Source of the DNA: Dactylellina haptotyla
Lineage: Eukaryota; Ascomycota; Orbiliomycetes; Orbiliales; Orbiliaceae
Direction of reading: 5' to 3'
NCBI GenBank assembly: GCA_031310005.1
Contig: CM062386.1
Coordinates: 806,001 to 870,000 of the forward strand
DNA length: 64,000 nucleotides
A model generated the notes under the pieces. The model saw only the letters and a program-made list of their open reading frames with translations, had not been told where the DNA came from and made no database searches. The position numbers and the translations under genes are program-made. Shown in pieces: positions 37,412 through 49,281 of this stretch. Within the stretch, counting starts at the first letter, position 1. Each line of letters begins with the position of its first letter.

Positions 37412-38575
37412 TCAATCGAGCTCGACGGCCGGTGGAGGGGCAGGCTTTGGCGCCCCGACTTGCGGACGCTTACTGCCACTGCCACCCCCTGGTGCCGCAC
37501 CTGGTGGACCGCCGAATAGCGAACTCATCATATCCGCCATGAAGTTCCGCTGTCTCGGAACCTGAATACCAAAGTACATCTCCGCGATTTGCTCAAGTGC
37601 CTGCGTGTCACACCGTTAGCCCTAGTACTCTTCTAGACTTCTTACCAGAATAAATAAATAAATGAATAAACCTACCTCATCCCACCCTCCGACCTCCTGC
37701 AACAGCACCTGATAGTGCCCCCTCAAACTCCGATATGTGTCCGCTCCACCCCTCCCCCTCGTCACAGCCAAACACAGCAGCCTCAAGAAATTCATCAACG
37801 GCAGCGCAGGGAACACCCGTGCGTCCAACGCACTCGTCTCCACGCTCTGCACCGCTAGCTTCCCGCCCTTGTTATCCTCGATCAACCGGCTCGTGAACGA
37901 ATCCAGCGCCGTCGCCGCCTCCCTGACGTTCCCGATCAACAGGTAACACAGCACCGCGCGGGATATATACAGCGCGGCCGTCGACGGCTCGTCCTGCGTG
38001 TACCACGTGTACAGCAGGTTCGTTAGCACCACGCAGCTATCCTTCGTTCCTAGCAGCAGGTGTTTCTCCGCATCGTAGGGTTCGTGTTCGCGCGCGTAGA
38101 GGGAGCCCGCGAAGTGGTGGAGCTCCGGATCACCGGCTTCGTAGTCGGAGCATTTGGAGCTCCAGAGGACTGCGGCGTTGATGACCTTCTTGCGGGTGGG
38201 TTCTTCGGCGGGGAGCAGGCCGAGGAGAGTGTAGATGCGGGCTTTGGAGACGGCGTCGCAGGGGATCGAGTTGGTCGAGTAGACTTCGAGGAGAGTAAGG
38301 GCCAGGTCGCCACCTGAGGCGAATTGCGAGGCTTGTAGGAGGGACTGCGCGCCGGAGGAGAGGATGTCGATGGCGTTTTGGGGCTGGTTGGATTTGATGT
38401 ACCGTGCGGAGACGACTCGGAGCTGCTGGTGGGCTTCGTAGTGTTGGCCCTCTTCGATTCTAAGTGGGGTGTGGGGTATGTGTGTCAGTAGGTCCTGATG
38501 ATGTCTAGGAGGTTAGAGGAGCTGATGATACCTTTGCTTTAGTCGGGCGATGGTCTTTTCGATGCGGGCCGCCAT
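37412..38575 (-). CDS. get4: GET complex subunit Get4
   Basis: Get4, with Get5, hands tail-anchored proteins from Sgt2 to the Get3 ATPase for insertion into the ER. Exons 38575-38532, 38459-37676 and 37600-37412 give 338 residues. The alpha-helical repeat fold typical of the family is visible: KTIARLKQRIEEGQHYEAHQ, LRVVSARYIKSNQPQNAIDI, LLQASQFASGGDLALTLLEV, DPELHHFAGSLYAREHEPYD, AEKHLLLGT, SRAVLCYLLIGNVREA, MNFLRLLCLAVTRG and YRSLRGHYQVLL. The last exon has AEMYFGIQVPRQRNFMADMM followed by SSLFGG and a Pro/Gly tail, also usual in fungal Get4. It starts 373 nt downstream of the vps45 stop on the same strand. Confidence 0.95.
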
Positions 38576-38947
38576 CGTGGAGGTCGTTTCTGCTGGTGGT
38601 GGGGAGGAGGAGATGGTGGAGGAGGAGTGAAGGTGGGATGTTGAATTGGCGTCATCAGCGCAGCTCCAAAGATAACGGTTTTGCCAAGCCGCGCCATCCG
38701 CCTTGCCGACATCTGCCCGCATGCTACACTACATACTACTACCAAGGATATATGGAAAGTCTTGAGATAAACATTGCTTAATGATATATTGAAAGGCATG
38801 CTATATTACCATTCACAAGATAGCGTACAAATGTGGACAGTGTATCAAGAATTCAAATTCAAATGCGCCCAAAACTCCCTTGCAATGGTAGCAATATGGT
38901 TAAGAATACATTTATCGTGTCGATGGGTTCCAGATGAATTACGAAGT
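38576..38947. other. get4 promoter / vps45 3' region
   Basis: 372 nt between two minus-strand genes. No specific motif is seen. Confidence 0.55.
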
Positions 38948-41138
38948 CTAAAGACCACCAACTTCCCGTCTCAGACGGCCCGCTGCAGTACTCGGCGCAG
39001 ATATAGGCCACATCGACGTCGCTTCGTTCGCAGTCTACAATGATATCGTCAATACTGCGAAAGTTATGTTACGTGTAGGTCTGGGGAGCTCACCTTGATA
39101 AACATATCACTGTTCAACATGCTAGTGCCACCAAGAACGATCCTCACACCCGGCGTCGACGCATTCACCTGCGCGATCAACCTTGCTTCTTCGTATGTTG
39201 CTCCACCAACAACGAATACAATGATATCTTGCGGCTTATCTTTCGTGACGCCACCTCCTTCTAGGAAGGGGTAGGCTTGCAGGCTCAACCTGCCCTTTAT
39301 CAAGCTTCCTATCGTCTGGCCCATCCGCGGGGTATGTTGCGTATAGACATTTTCAACCCCTTTCAGACCTTTCAGACCGCGACTTGCAAGAGAGAAGATG
39401 TCCGAGGCTTCAAAGATGTCTTCCTGGGACCTGAGCGAGTGGTAGAAATTGATGAGGTTACGGACGCTCTATTGGTTTGTTTAGCTAGGAATTCGTCCCG
39501 CGGCCAATAAATATTGGGGAATACTCACAGTACAATCTGTTGGGCTCACTCCACCAACTTGTAATAGATCCATAAGAACCGGCATGGAGTTGTTCGGGTG
39601 CTTCTCGTATCTTATGCCATACAAAGCAACAAGGCGTACCTTGTTCTCAGGGGGTATTGAAGATTGCAACAACCTTTGCAAGGTCTGTTTTCAATTTCAT
39701 TAGCACTGCATAAGACGATTCGTTGAGCCCGAGAACGTACCTTCAGATCCGCATTATGATTATCCTGACATGCAAAGCTCTGCTCCAGTTCGGAAACCTC
39801 CAATAGGCTTTCATTCTCCACCCGTCGGCTCAGCTCCGACACCAGGTTGACATGCTTGCTCACGTTTCCGGACAATCTTCTAAACTCCGGATATTCCTCC
39901 ACGAACCTCTTCATATCTGCTATACTTTCGAGATTCTTGCTCGAATTTGTTTTGGCTTGATATTGGTCGACATATTCCTTGATATTACTTCCCAAGTCTC
40001 CAAAGTTGACGTACATGTTCTTCTTGAAGAACGGATCTTGGTCGGCAGAAAGAACTATTTCTTTGTGCTCAGGTCGAGTGTCTGGGATGTTACTCAAGTC
40101 GACTCTCCCGTTCTCAATGCCCAGAAGCTCATGCACCATCGCCTGGTAAGTCCATTGAGAGAGCAGGGGCGTTATAGGATCGCTTCTCCGGTCCATGATT
40201 AGCAGGATCGGCGGTGTGTCTGTTTTTCTGAAATCAAAGAGCTGGGTTTCTTGTGTCATTTGGAACTATAAACCAGCATTAGTCAAGAATTCGCTTTAGT
40301 CGAGCTTCAGGGATGTTATTACCGATAGCTCTGTCGCTAGCTTCTTAGTCATCAAGCTATTTCTGGAGTATCGTATCAGGGGCTTCTTCTTGAGCGTTAA
40401 TAGGGATGCTAGAACGCCTTCCGTTGTCCGGTTCAAAGCATCCGGATTCCACTGATCAGGCGATTGCGACCATATCCTCAATCCGTTTGCCACACTATCT
40501 TTAATAGAATATAGATCCGGGTTGATGACCAAATAGTCGGCGAAAACCTCCTGGACGGATTTCACCACCTCATGGTCGTCCGCTTCCGCTATTCGCTCCA
40601 AGGAGCTCTTCTTAACGATATTGCTAAAGTCTTGGGATCTGTTAGCTGCAAGTCTTTGCCTAGTGGACGAAAGAAGGGGTCTGGTTTGTACATAGCATGT
40701 ATTCGCTGTACTTAGGTTCTCGCAGTTCCTCGACTAGAAGCTGTATCGAGTCCGGCGACGGTCTGACGAAGCACAGGCACTTGAGATGGCGCATCTTCTC
40801 GCGATTCGCATTTTCTAGGCGGCTATCCCACAATCAGCATCTCAGTATATATACAGAGTCGCAGTAGCGGGGGAGTGGGCATACTCTATCAAGAAGACCT
40901 CATGTTGAAGAAGCGTGGACTGGGAAGTCGCAGTTGACATTATCGGCATCTACCCCCCACAGTTATATTAGCAGGAGCCACAGTGTTACCGCACCAGCCA
41001 GGTTGAGCATTCACCTACTGTTTCCGAGTCCAGTAGCAGTATCTTCATCTTGCCAGCCGAGTTGCTGTTCTGCGAGGAGGGCTGCCCATCGGTTATTATC
41101 CGAGTGACATACGTCGTCACCGCCGCGATGATGTCCAT
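38948..41138 (-). CDS. vps45: SM protein Vps45
   Basis: Vps45 is a Sec1/Munc18-family regulator that binds the t-SNARE Tlg2 and controls SNARE assembly in Golgi-to-endosome traffic. Eight exons (41138-41019, 40949-40885, 40822-40692, 40630-40323, 40265-39741, 39684-39529, 39468-39094, 39034-38948) give 588 residues, the usual family length. Matches include KMKILLLDSET, DRLENANREKMRHLKCLCFV, LYFSNIVKKSS-like YFSNIVKK, ERIAEADDHEVVKSVQEVFA, DYLVINPDLYSI, PPILLIMDRRSDPITPLLSQ, WTYQAMVHELLGI, NMYVNFGDLGSNIKEY, FRRLSGNVSKHVNLVSEL, LVALYGIRYEKHP and KPQDIIVFVVGGATYEEA. The acceptor of exon 4 is AAG preceded by a CTAAC branch. The terminal exon (TANEATSMW... ending GRLRREVGGL) is the least certain: another acceptor would stop the protein one residue after IK. 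Confidence 0.94.
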
Positions 41139-41962
41139 GGTTGCGATAAGGGTGGAAGTCCCAGAACACGTGGGCTGCGGGAGGCGCTTCGACTGGATCT
41201 GGCGGCGTCGAGGTTGGGAAGAGGTGTAGATGGCGACGGCGGGTTGGGGAGTGTCCGGACAGAGCCTCAGGGTGTGCGCGCGCAGATGCAGTGGTGGTGG
41301 TAGAACCGGGTGCAGGTAGGCGTGGAGGTGCTCACGTACGTCAGTTGGGGCCGGAGCTAAGCTACAGCCGAGTCCCGGTCGTGCAGCCAGATCTCACCCG
41401 GTGTGCCCGGTGTCTCCGGGGAGAGCTCCCGAGAGGAGAACCCGGCACCCCAACAAGGCCCAACAAAGAGGGCGACGAGAGCGGGGCAGCAGAGCACATG
41501 GGCCGGATCATTGACGACTCGACCGATTAAATGTCTTGGAATGGCTGGTCGCTCGTCCTGCAGGTCTCATTCTCCTGCTGCATGACGCCCTCTTCCCTGT
41601 TCCCTACGGACAGCCTATGATGCTATAAAATCCAGCTGGGCCGGACATCGAGAATTTTCACTACTCTCTTTCCTTTGCCAGACTACGCATACGTATCCGC
41701 TCGGTAGCCCCGCGCAGACGTCCCGATATCCATCACGTAGACACTCTCATTGCCTCTCGCTCTCTTTTCCCTCTTCGTTGTAGGTGGTGGTCCTCTCTGT
41801 GCTGTGGCGTGGTTTTCCGGCCTCCAGCTCCCGCTATAGTGTTCTGACCGACGTTCTGTAGATGTTTGCGCGCAACTGAAAAGCCCGGGAATCAAACCAA
41901 ATTCATCCGAACATCCTTCTACTCCACGTACCGGAGACAAGGATCCTAGCTCCGGATCCATC
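41139..41962. other. divergent promoter region between vps45 and ale1
   Basis: 824 nt between two divergent start codons. The sequence is GC-richer than other gaps. The short open frames on both strands show no domain, and no named regulatory motif is claimed. Confidence 0.5.
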
Positions 41963-44345
41963 ATGATTCAGATAATTCATGACCGTATGGCACCAAGCTG
42001 ATCGTATTTGGGGTTTTCGGGAGGACTTTTAGTGGATGTGGGGCTGATTGAAGGGTCTTTATATAGAGTTCGTGGTTGCGAGCCAGTACGCTGGCGGTAT
42101 CGCGCCAGACTACTGTAAGGCGCATCCTACCCTCTACTCTTTTAGAATCTCAGTGCTAATTCAATTGCATACACTAGTAAAATTAATATTCGTCGTTCTA
42201 TTATCGTACCCGCTCGCCGGGATCCTTAAGAGACTGCCGGATGTGCACCCTACAGCCAAGAATCTGTTCCTCATCGGGTACGGAAAACCTCCCCGCCACG
42301 ATAATATATTAGTGATTCCTCTGACAGGCGGGATAGAACTTCGCTTTTTTACTTTGTGGGCATATTCGACCTTTGGAGTGGCATAGGAACCGTGGCTATC
42401 AGCTCCGTCGGGGCGTATTTGATCGCTGCTTTCATCAAGGGTCCGCTAATGCCATGGGTCGGCTTCGTTTTCATTATGGGTCATATGTCGATATCTCATA
42501 TCGCTCGGCAAAAGAGAGGCGATGATAGCGTCGTCGATATCACTGGTGAGTGGCTGATACTTTTACGATCGTTGGTAGTGAGGAATTTAGGCTGACATTC
42601 GTGTTGAACAGGCGTTCAGATGGTCCTCGTGATGAAGGCAAGTTTCGTACTCGTGCTAACGAAATTTCGAAAACCATCTAGTTCTAATTTCTATTTAAAA
42701 ACAATAGTTGACCGCCTTTTGTTGGAACGTATGGGACGGGAAATTCCCCGAATCTGTAGGTCAACTGTCAGCTTGAAATTCTAGCCCGACAAAGACTGAC
42801 GAGACTAGGAACTCACACCGCTTCAACAAGATCGCGCCATCAGAGAGATGCCTAGCCTGCTCGACTACGCAGGATATGTCGTAAGACTACCCATTTATTA
42901 CGTCCAAAAATTAAATCCGACTAAAAAGATATAGCTCTTCTTCCCTTCTGTCATGGTTGGTCCTGCCTTCGATTTCAACGAATACAAGAAATGGCTAGAT
43001 ACTACAATGTTCGACGTCGAAATCTACGACAGAAAAGGCGTCGTCCGAAAGAAGCGACGAATCCCAAGAAGCGGAAGAATGGCTACCCGGAAGGCTATTA
43101 TTGGCTTACTATGGATCGGTGCATACGTGAAAGCCTCCTCCATGTTTACAGTGGAATTTGCTCTCGGTGACGACTTTTTAAAGTTCGGAATTCTCAGAAG
43201 GTACGAAAATGACATAAGCTATCGTAAGGAAAGAATTTGGAGGCTAATTTTGGAAACAGAATATGGTATCTCTATTGGTTGATGTTGGGCACACGCTTCA
43301 AGTACTACGGCATCTGGACCTTGACCGAAGGTGCTTGCATTCTCGCCGGGCTTGGATATAACGGGTTAGACGAGAAAAAGCGGATTCGCTGGGATAGAGT
43401 CAACAACATCGATGCTTGGCAACTTGAGACCGCTCAGAATAGCAGGGCCTTACTTGAGGCCTGGAACAAGAATACGAACAAGTGGTTACGGAATTACGTC
43501 TACCTGCGTGTTACGCCGAAGGGAAGAAAACCAGGGTTTAGGAGCTCCATGGCTACCTTTGTGACGAGTGCTTTCTGGCATGGATTTTACCCCGGCGTAA
43601 GTTATCAGCTAATATTTGGAATTTATAATGGACAAGATGCTAATTGGAATCAATAGTACTATCGTCCGTATCCCTACTCTAATATTCTGATCCCACAAGA
43701 CTAATAATTCCTATAGTTGCATTCGTTACGGCGTCGTTGGTCCAAACTGTGGCTAAATGTGAGTTGAGTTCATAATGATGGGCAAATCAGTTTGCTAACC
43801 GTTCCATAGTTTCTCGAAGATATGTCCGGCCATTCTTTCTCTCTTCCGATGGAACTATACCCACCAAGTACAAGATCTACTATGACGTATTCGGTGCTGT
43901 GGTCACACAAGCTGCCTTAGCCTATATGTCTGCGCCATTCATTGTCTTGGGCTTCAACGACAGCATTCGTTTATGGTCTCGTGTCTGGGTTAGTAGAATC
44001 TTGCCGCCGAATTAATACCTTTCCAAAAGCTGGAGCTAACGTGGATTATAGTTTTATACCCATGCCGGAATTATCGTCATGTACATTTTCTTCAAAAGCC
44101 CAGCCGTTGGAATTCTCAAATCTGAACTCAAGAAGAGATCGGTTGACACAGTTCAACCCACCAAAGAGCAAGTCCTTCAACACCTCCGGAAAGAAGCCCC
44201 GGCTTTTGGAATTCCAGACGAGGATCTTGTGGTGGCGGATGTGAACGAGGCTATTGAGGAAATCAAGGAACTAAAGGAAAGAAAAGCGGCGGGAGAGGAT
44301 CCTTTGCAAGCATTTAAGAACATGAAAGCGAAGAAGCTGTCATAA
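41963..44345 (+). CDS. ale1: lysophospholipid acyltransferase Ale1 (MBOAT family)
   Basis: This ER multi-pass enzyme would acylate lysophospholipids with acyl-CoA (Lands cycle). Thirteen exons give 549 residues: 41963-41984, 42067-42114, 42178-42277, 42337-42545, 42612-42637, 42708-42755, 42809-42880, 42935-43200, 43260-43596, 43657-43663, 43717-43758, 43810-43988 and 44052-44345. Family matches are LLSYPLAGILKRLPD, SLFYFVGIFDLWSGIG, GHMSISHIARQ, LTAFCWNVWDGK, RAIREMPSLLDYAGYV, GPAFDFNEYKKWLDTTMFD, AWNKNTNKWLRNYVYLRV with the active-site Asn, and SAFWHGFYPGYYLAF with the active-site His. Hydrophobic segments are spread throughout. The first exon (22 nt) was chosen because it splices in phase to QFVVASQYAGGIAPDYLKL; it is the least certain. 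Exon 10 is only 7 nt, and the intron after exon 5 is GC-AG. Confidence 0.93.
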
Positions 44346-44835
44346 AATTGTGATAGTTAAATTGGACGACAGAAGAGGTTGGTGAGTGGAGCGGGTCATA
44401 AGCAAGGAGTATAGGGGGTATAGAAGGAAAAGTACAAGCAAAAGAGCGATGGTTTAATGGGTTTACGCTGTGCGAGTTATTTCGAAGGCCGAAGTCCTGC
44501 TATCTGTTTACTAGCGCTGTTCTGTTTAGATACCTAATTACATTCCCATTCAGAATATATGCACTCGTCTCGACAAGATTAAGCTGTAAGGATGCTTCGC
44601 GTTGCGCGGTGTTGGACTGGCTGCGGCTCTGATTGGCTGAGAGCCGCAAACCAACGTCGCTTTATGAAATTTCTCGTTTCTTCAACATCCACCAAATTTA
44701 CTGTGTGAGGTGCCAGTGCGAATACCATGACGTCCCTCCGATAACGTCCTACCTTCACCCACAATATATATCCTTACCCCCTCGCTCGTTCGACATCGAA
44801 GGCCAATTGAACCTCAACCATTGGCCGTTCTAAAG
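44346..44835. other. ale1 3' region and promoter of the mitochondrial S10 gene
   Basis: 490 nt between two plus-strand genes. No named motif or additional gene is seen. Confidence 0.55.
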
Positions 44836-46879
44836 ATGTTGCGGCGAGCGACTGCATCTGCAGTCCGGACGACTCGACGACACTTCTCAACACAGAAATC
44901 TCTATATCAAGCAACGACTTCAGAAATCTCCACAGCACAGCAGCAATCCCAAGCCGCGGTCTTAGCCTCCCCGAAATTCGCCCAGGCGTACGACAAGAAT
45001 TTCGATGATTCAAAACTCCCAGACGCACCAGTGCCCCTCGCCGTCCGGGCCATCTACCACGCCCCGCTAAAAGTCCAAGCTACCTACAACGTCCCATCGT
45101 GCGACCTCCAAATTCGTTCTTTCACCCTGAAAAATGTCGAATTCTTCGCCGATTTCGCCCTCCGAGCCGCGTACTACCTCAAACTCCCCGCCTTCGGTCC
45201 CATCCCGCTACCGAGACGGACGGAGCGATGGACCGTCCCGAAGAGTAACTTCGTGCACAAGAAGGCGCAGCAGAATTTCGAGCGAGTGACGTATAAACGA
45301 CTGGTGCAGATTAAAGACGGACACCCGGATGTGGTGCAGATTTGGCTGGCGTTTTTGAGGAAGCACGAGTACCACGGTATCGGTATGAAGGCGAACGTGT
45401 ACACGTTTGAGAAGCTGGGAGCCGGATCGCATATGGCGGAGAAGATGGCGGAGATCAAGCAGCGTGCTGCGGATGGGAAGGCGGATCATAATCAGCAGTT
45501 GAGTGCTATTCGTGGGGCTTTTACTGCTAGTCATCATCTGTCCGATCCGAGGAAGGCGAAGGGTGGAAAGGGTGCAAAAGCGGTATGTTTTTTCTTTTCA
45601 TAGTTCATGAGATCTAAAGAATTAAAGTAGGAATACTCGCTAATATGGTAGACGGACATAGATTGAAGAAGACTCATCACTGAATGAGGTTGAAAAATCC
45701 ATTCGGCTGGCAGAAGCCGGTTTAGCTGGGCTATCGAAGAGCATCAAGAAAGCTATGCACGAAAAAAAGCAAGTCAAAAATAATTCGGATGCAAAAAAGC
45801 CAAAGGCACAGGAGCCACAGGCTGCAAAAACGGAACAGCCCCAGAAAGAGTCGCCAGTGAAAAAGGCGAAGCAGAGACTCAGCGAGGTTCAAACCAAGGT
45901 GCACCAGTCGCTAAAAGATCTTGAAGAGACATCAAAGACACTCAGGAAAGAACTCAAGACCGAATACCCAGCTCTGAGAGCTGAGTTGGACATCGGGAGA
46001 GAGAAGGTACCCGTCAGACTATCGGAAAAACCTGCGATCCACGAGGTTAAGTCTGAGTCGGTTCAAGAGGCTATTAAATACCGGGTCTGGAGGCTGGAAT
46101 CAAACATGAAACTTATCAAGTCTAATGCGGACAGTGTTGTTAAATATTTTGAGGAGAAGCACGGGAAGTACTGGAGAGAAACGCTCCGCGCACCGGCAGA
46201 ACAACATGCTTTCATTGAGAAGCTGCATCAGGCAGAGGAAGCGATAAGTAAATCGTGGTACACACTTAGCGGCCAGTGGAATGAGATGCACGCTGCTTTT
46301 GGCACCGAGTGGACTGATCGGTTAGCTGCAGAGGGCCGATCTGTGGAGAGATTACAGATGATGCTGCGGGCCAAGAGGATGGGTTTGCCGATTGGAAAGG
46401 CGCCAGAATCAAGCGAAGTCAAAGCCGTCAAGACTGAGGAGACTATTCAAGAAGCTTCTTCTGCCGAAACAGAGAGCGTAGAAAAAGTAGAAGAGAAGGC
46501 TCCAGCAGCACCTGCCGAAGATGCCTCCGCCAAGGAAGCCGACACCCTTCAGACAACAGCCGACTCGGCTCCACAAGCAGCACAACCTGAGCCTACGATC
46601 TCAGAGGATGCTGTGGCCGCGGACAAAGTCGACGCTGATCTTAGCAATCCAGAACCCAGCATTTCCAAGTCAGCTAAGGAAATCGAAATCGAAACCGCTG
46701 CTACTCCAAAAGAAAACGTCCCTGAAAGTCCAAGAACACCACAACCAACAGAATCCGAAGCCGATGTAGCCGCTGATTCTGATCTCGTCCCACCCCCTAC
46801 ACAAGAAGCAACGAAGGAGGATTTCAGGAGTGCCAAGGAAATACAAATCGATGAGGCCATGAAGAAGAAGGATGAGTAA
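44836..46879 (+). CDS. rsm10: mitochondrial ribosomal protein S10 (uS10m) with long C-terminal extension
   Basis: Exon 1 (44836-45582, 249 residues) is uS10m. It has an Arg/Thr/Ser-rich mitochondrial presequence (MLRRATASAVRTTRRHFSTQ) and then the S10 fold: IYHAPLKVQATYNVPSCDLQ, RSFTLKNVEFFADFALRAAY, FGPIPLPRRTERWTVPKSNF, VHKKAQQNFERVTYKRLVQI and HEYHGIGMKANVYTFEKLG. S10 binds the 3' domain of the small-subunit rRNA. A good intron (GTATGT to ATAG) then joins in phase to 45662-46879, adding 405 residues. This part is Lys/Glu/Ala-rich with predicted coiled coils, a central block containing KYRVWRLESNMKLIKSNADS and KSWYTLSGQWNEMHAAFGTE, and a Glu/Pro/Ala tail in which SAKEI-I-E/D occurs twice. 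I do not recognise the extension. If the intron is retained, the protein ends eight residues into it, so the alternative is a plain S10 plus a separate downstream gene. Confidence 0.85.
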
Positions 46880-47167
46880 ATATACCTCTTTCTTTGTAGA
46901 GTAACCATTCTTGTATATTATTTTTTGACATCCTGCTATTCTTTATTGAATCTGCGTATAGGCTCGTGCAAACGGCCTTATATGTACGAGTAGCAGCAAA
47001 TCTCAGGCAGGACACGCTTGTACATGTGTTGCTTTTTGTGTCATCCTGTCCGCTCAAACGGCGTTGTTGCATAGGAAATTTTAAACTTTCATCCCACTTT
47101 CTTTCCCTCTTCACGATTGACATTTGTATATATGCGTGTAACTCGGTCCCAGAGGACGCCGTACTGA

Positions 47168-48583
47168 ATGTTGCCGGTACGCATATGCGCCAATGCATCC
47201 CGACAGGCCGGATGTAGGTCGGCTCTAGTAGCGCGGCCCTCGTCGCAACTGGTTCTCGCATCTACAAATTCATTCCGAAAACTTGCATCATGTGACCAGA
47301 AAAGAACCCGGTCGACGACGACGTCCTCTGCAACAGGCTCAACACATCGGGAGGTGGTATTTTCGGGTATCCAACCAACGGGGGTGCCGCATTTAGGAAA
47401 CTACCTCGGTGCGCTGAAGCAATGGGTGGATATTCAGAACGCTGCGTCGCCGGACACGACGTTGCTTTACTGCATTGTGGATTTACACGCCATCACGCAG
47501 CCGCAGGATCCGGATGATTTGAGGAGGAGGAGGAAGGATACCATGGCTATGTTGTTGGCTATCGGGCTCAAGCCTGAGAGATGCGTGATATTTGAGCAGT
47601 CGAGAGTGCCGGCGCATGCGGAGTTAATGTGGATTTTGAATACTCTGACGCCAACGAATTTATTAGCTAGGCAGGCACAATGGAAGGTACGGCTTATCTG
47701 CTGTTTAATACATGGGGAGCCTTGGATCGGTCATGCTAATGCGGGTGGGTTAGTCGAAACTGGCAGCGAGTGAAGAGAGGTCGCCGTTGGATCCTGATGG
47801 GTCCTCAAAGTTGAAGTTGGGGTTGTTCTCCTACCCGGTGCTACAGGCAGCAGATATACTGCTTTACAAGTTAGTCTGATATGATGTGCAAGCGGGTGTT
47901 GAGGGTTTATATATTCTGATGATATGTGCAGGACTACGGTAGTTCCCGTTGGAGAAGATCAAGTGCAACATCTCGAGCTGGCTGGGGACCTGGCGGGAAA
48001 GTTCAACAGGACATTCGGAAATATTCTCCGCGTGCCGAAGATTCAATTGGGTATATAAATCTCTCTATTCTGACATGAATATCAACAATTTTATTTGATG
48101 GAAACACGACTAAGTGCTGATACTATTCTAGCTCCGGCTAAACGAGTCATGTCACTCAACAACCCCGCTTCCAAGATGTCTAAATCTGGCCCGGCGAAAT
48201 CACAAATCAATCTTGATCAATCGGAGAAGGAGATCAGGCAGATTATAAAGGTAGCGTTGACTGATAGTATTACCGGTATCAGTTATGATCGAGAGGCGAG
48301 ACCTGGGGTATCAAACTTGGTTGAGATACTGGGTCATATGACGAATCGCTCCGATTTTGAAGCCATTGCTACTGAATGTGAGGGATTGAGTATGAAGCAG
48401 TTTAAGGATAGGGTGGCGGATAGTATAGAGGAAGGACTGAAGGGGATTAGATCTGAATATGGGAGGATAAAGCAGGAAGGCGATGGCTACCTTGAAGAGA
48501 TATCGAGACAGGGAGCAGAGATGGCGAATAAGATGGCGAATGAGACACTGGGTGATGTTATGAAAGCTATTGGGATGAGATAA
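47168..48583 (+). CDS. msw1: mitochondrial tryptophanyl-tRNA synthetase
   Basis: This class I synthetase charges mitochondrial tRNA-Trp. Exons 47168-47686, 47754-47869, 47932-48050 and 48132-48583 give 401 residues with matching phases. A basic presequence (about residues 1-55, Arg/Ser/Ala-rich) suggests mitochondrial import. The catalytic domain follows: [20 protein letters not shown] contains the HIGH-type signature (HLGN), then [72 protein letters not shown] and SKMSKS, the KMSKS nucleotide-binding loop. The C-terminal helical anticodon-binding region contains IISYDRE-type [18 protein letters not shown]. It lies 288 nt downstream of the S10 gene, another mitochondrial translation gene on the same strand; shared control is only a possibility. 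Confidence 0.96.
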
Positions 48584-49281
48584 AGTCCGGTCTGCGGACT
48601 ACAATTGTGTATATAGTGTATGATAACCTTCCATTTAAATAGAATATACTGTAAAATATAGAACATGTGTATCCAAGAGTAGCCAAGGTTAATTTTAATC
48701 GATTTGGCAATATTGGGGCGTTCGAGGCTCGCTCTGGACGCCTGGACCCATATACGTGGGAACTCGACATATCATTTTTTGTCAATAGGTGCATGCATAT
48801 ATTCAGCTGTCAAGTTTCAATACCCGAATCGACCTGCATAACTACGGACGATATATCGATAAAACGGTTTATTCGAAGCCGCGGGCTAAAAAACAACCAA
48901 CATCGACGCATCTGCTCGCCACCAACAGGCCGCGTAAAAACCGATAACGATAAACTTTTAGAATTTCCCTTATATTAATTACCTAACGCTATAACACCTT
49001 TTATTCGCCGAAGTCCAAACAATGCATTAATGCCAGCCCGCCGCTAAGACGACCCGTTCCAACTGGAAAGGAAGGATGCAGGTTGGATGTGTTGTCGACG
49101 ATAAGAGGAAATGCGTGCGGCAGCTGATCTACAAACCACCGTTCGGATCTCAATTCTCCTGCCCAAACATCTCTTATAAACCCACATCACAGCTGCACCA
49201 ACGAGAAAGCTAACAGCCCTCGCTCCGATTACCAACATCCGGTGCAGCAGCAAAAAGCAGCTACTAGGCCCGTTTGAGGCA
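48584..49281. other. intergenic: msw1 3' region and promoter of the next gene
   Basis: 698 nt between two plus-strand genes. AT-rich to about 48980, then GC-richer toward the next start. No supported gene. Confidence 0.55.

Noticed and set aside
42048-42386. Long unspliced frame at the 5' end of ale1
   Set aside because: It has no ATG before the conserved region and reads through two introns; the spliced model restores APDYLKLIFV.
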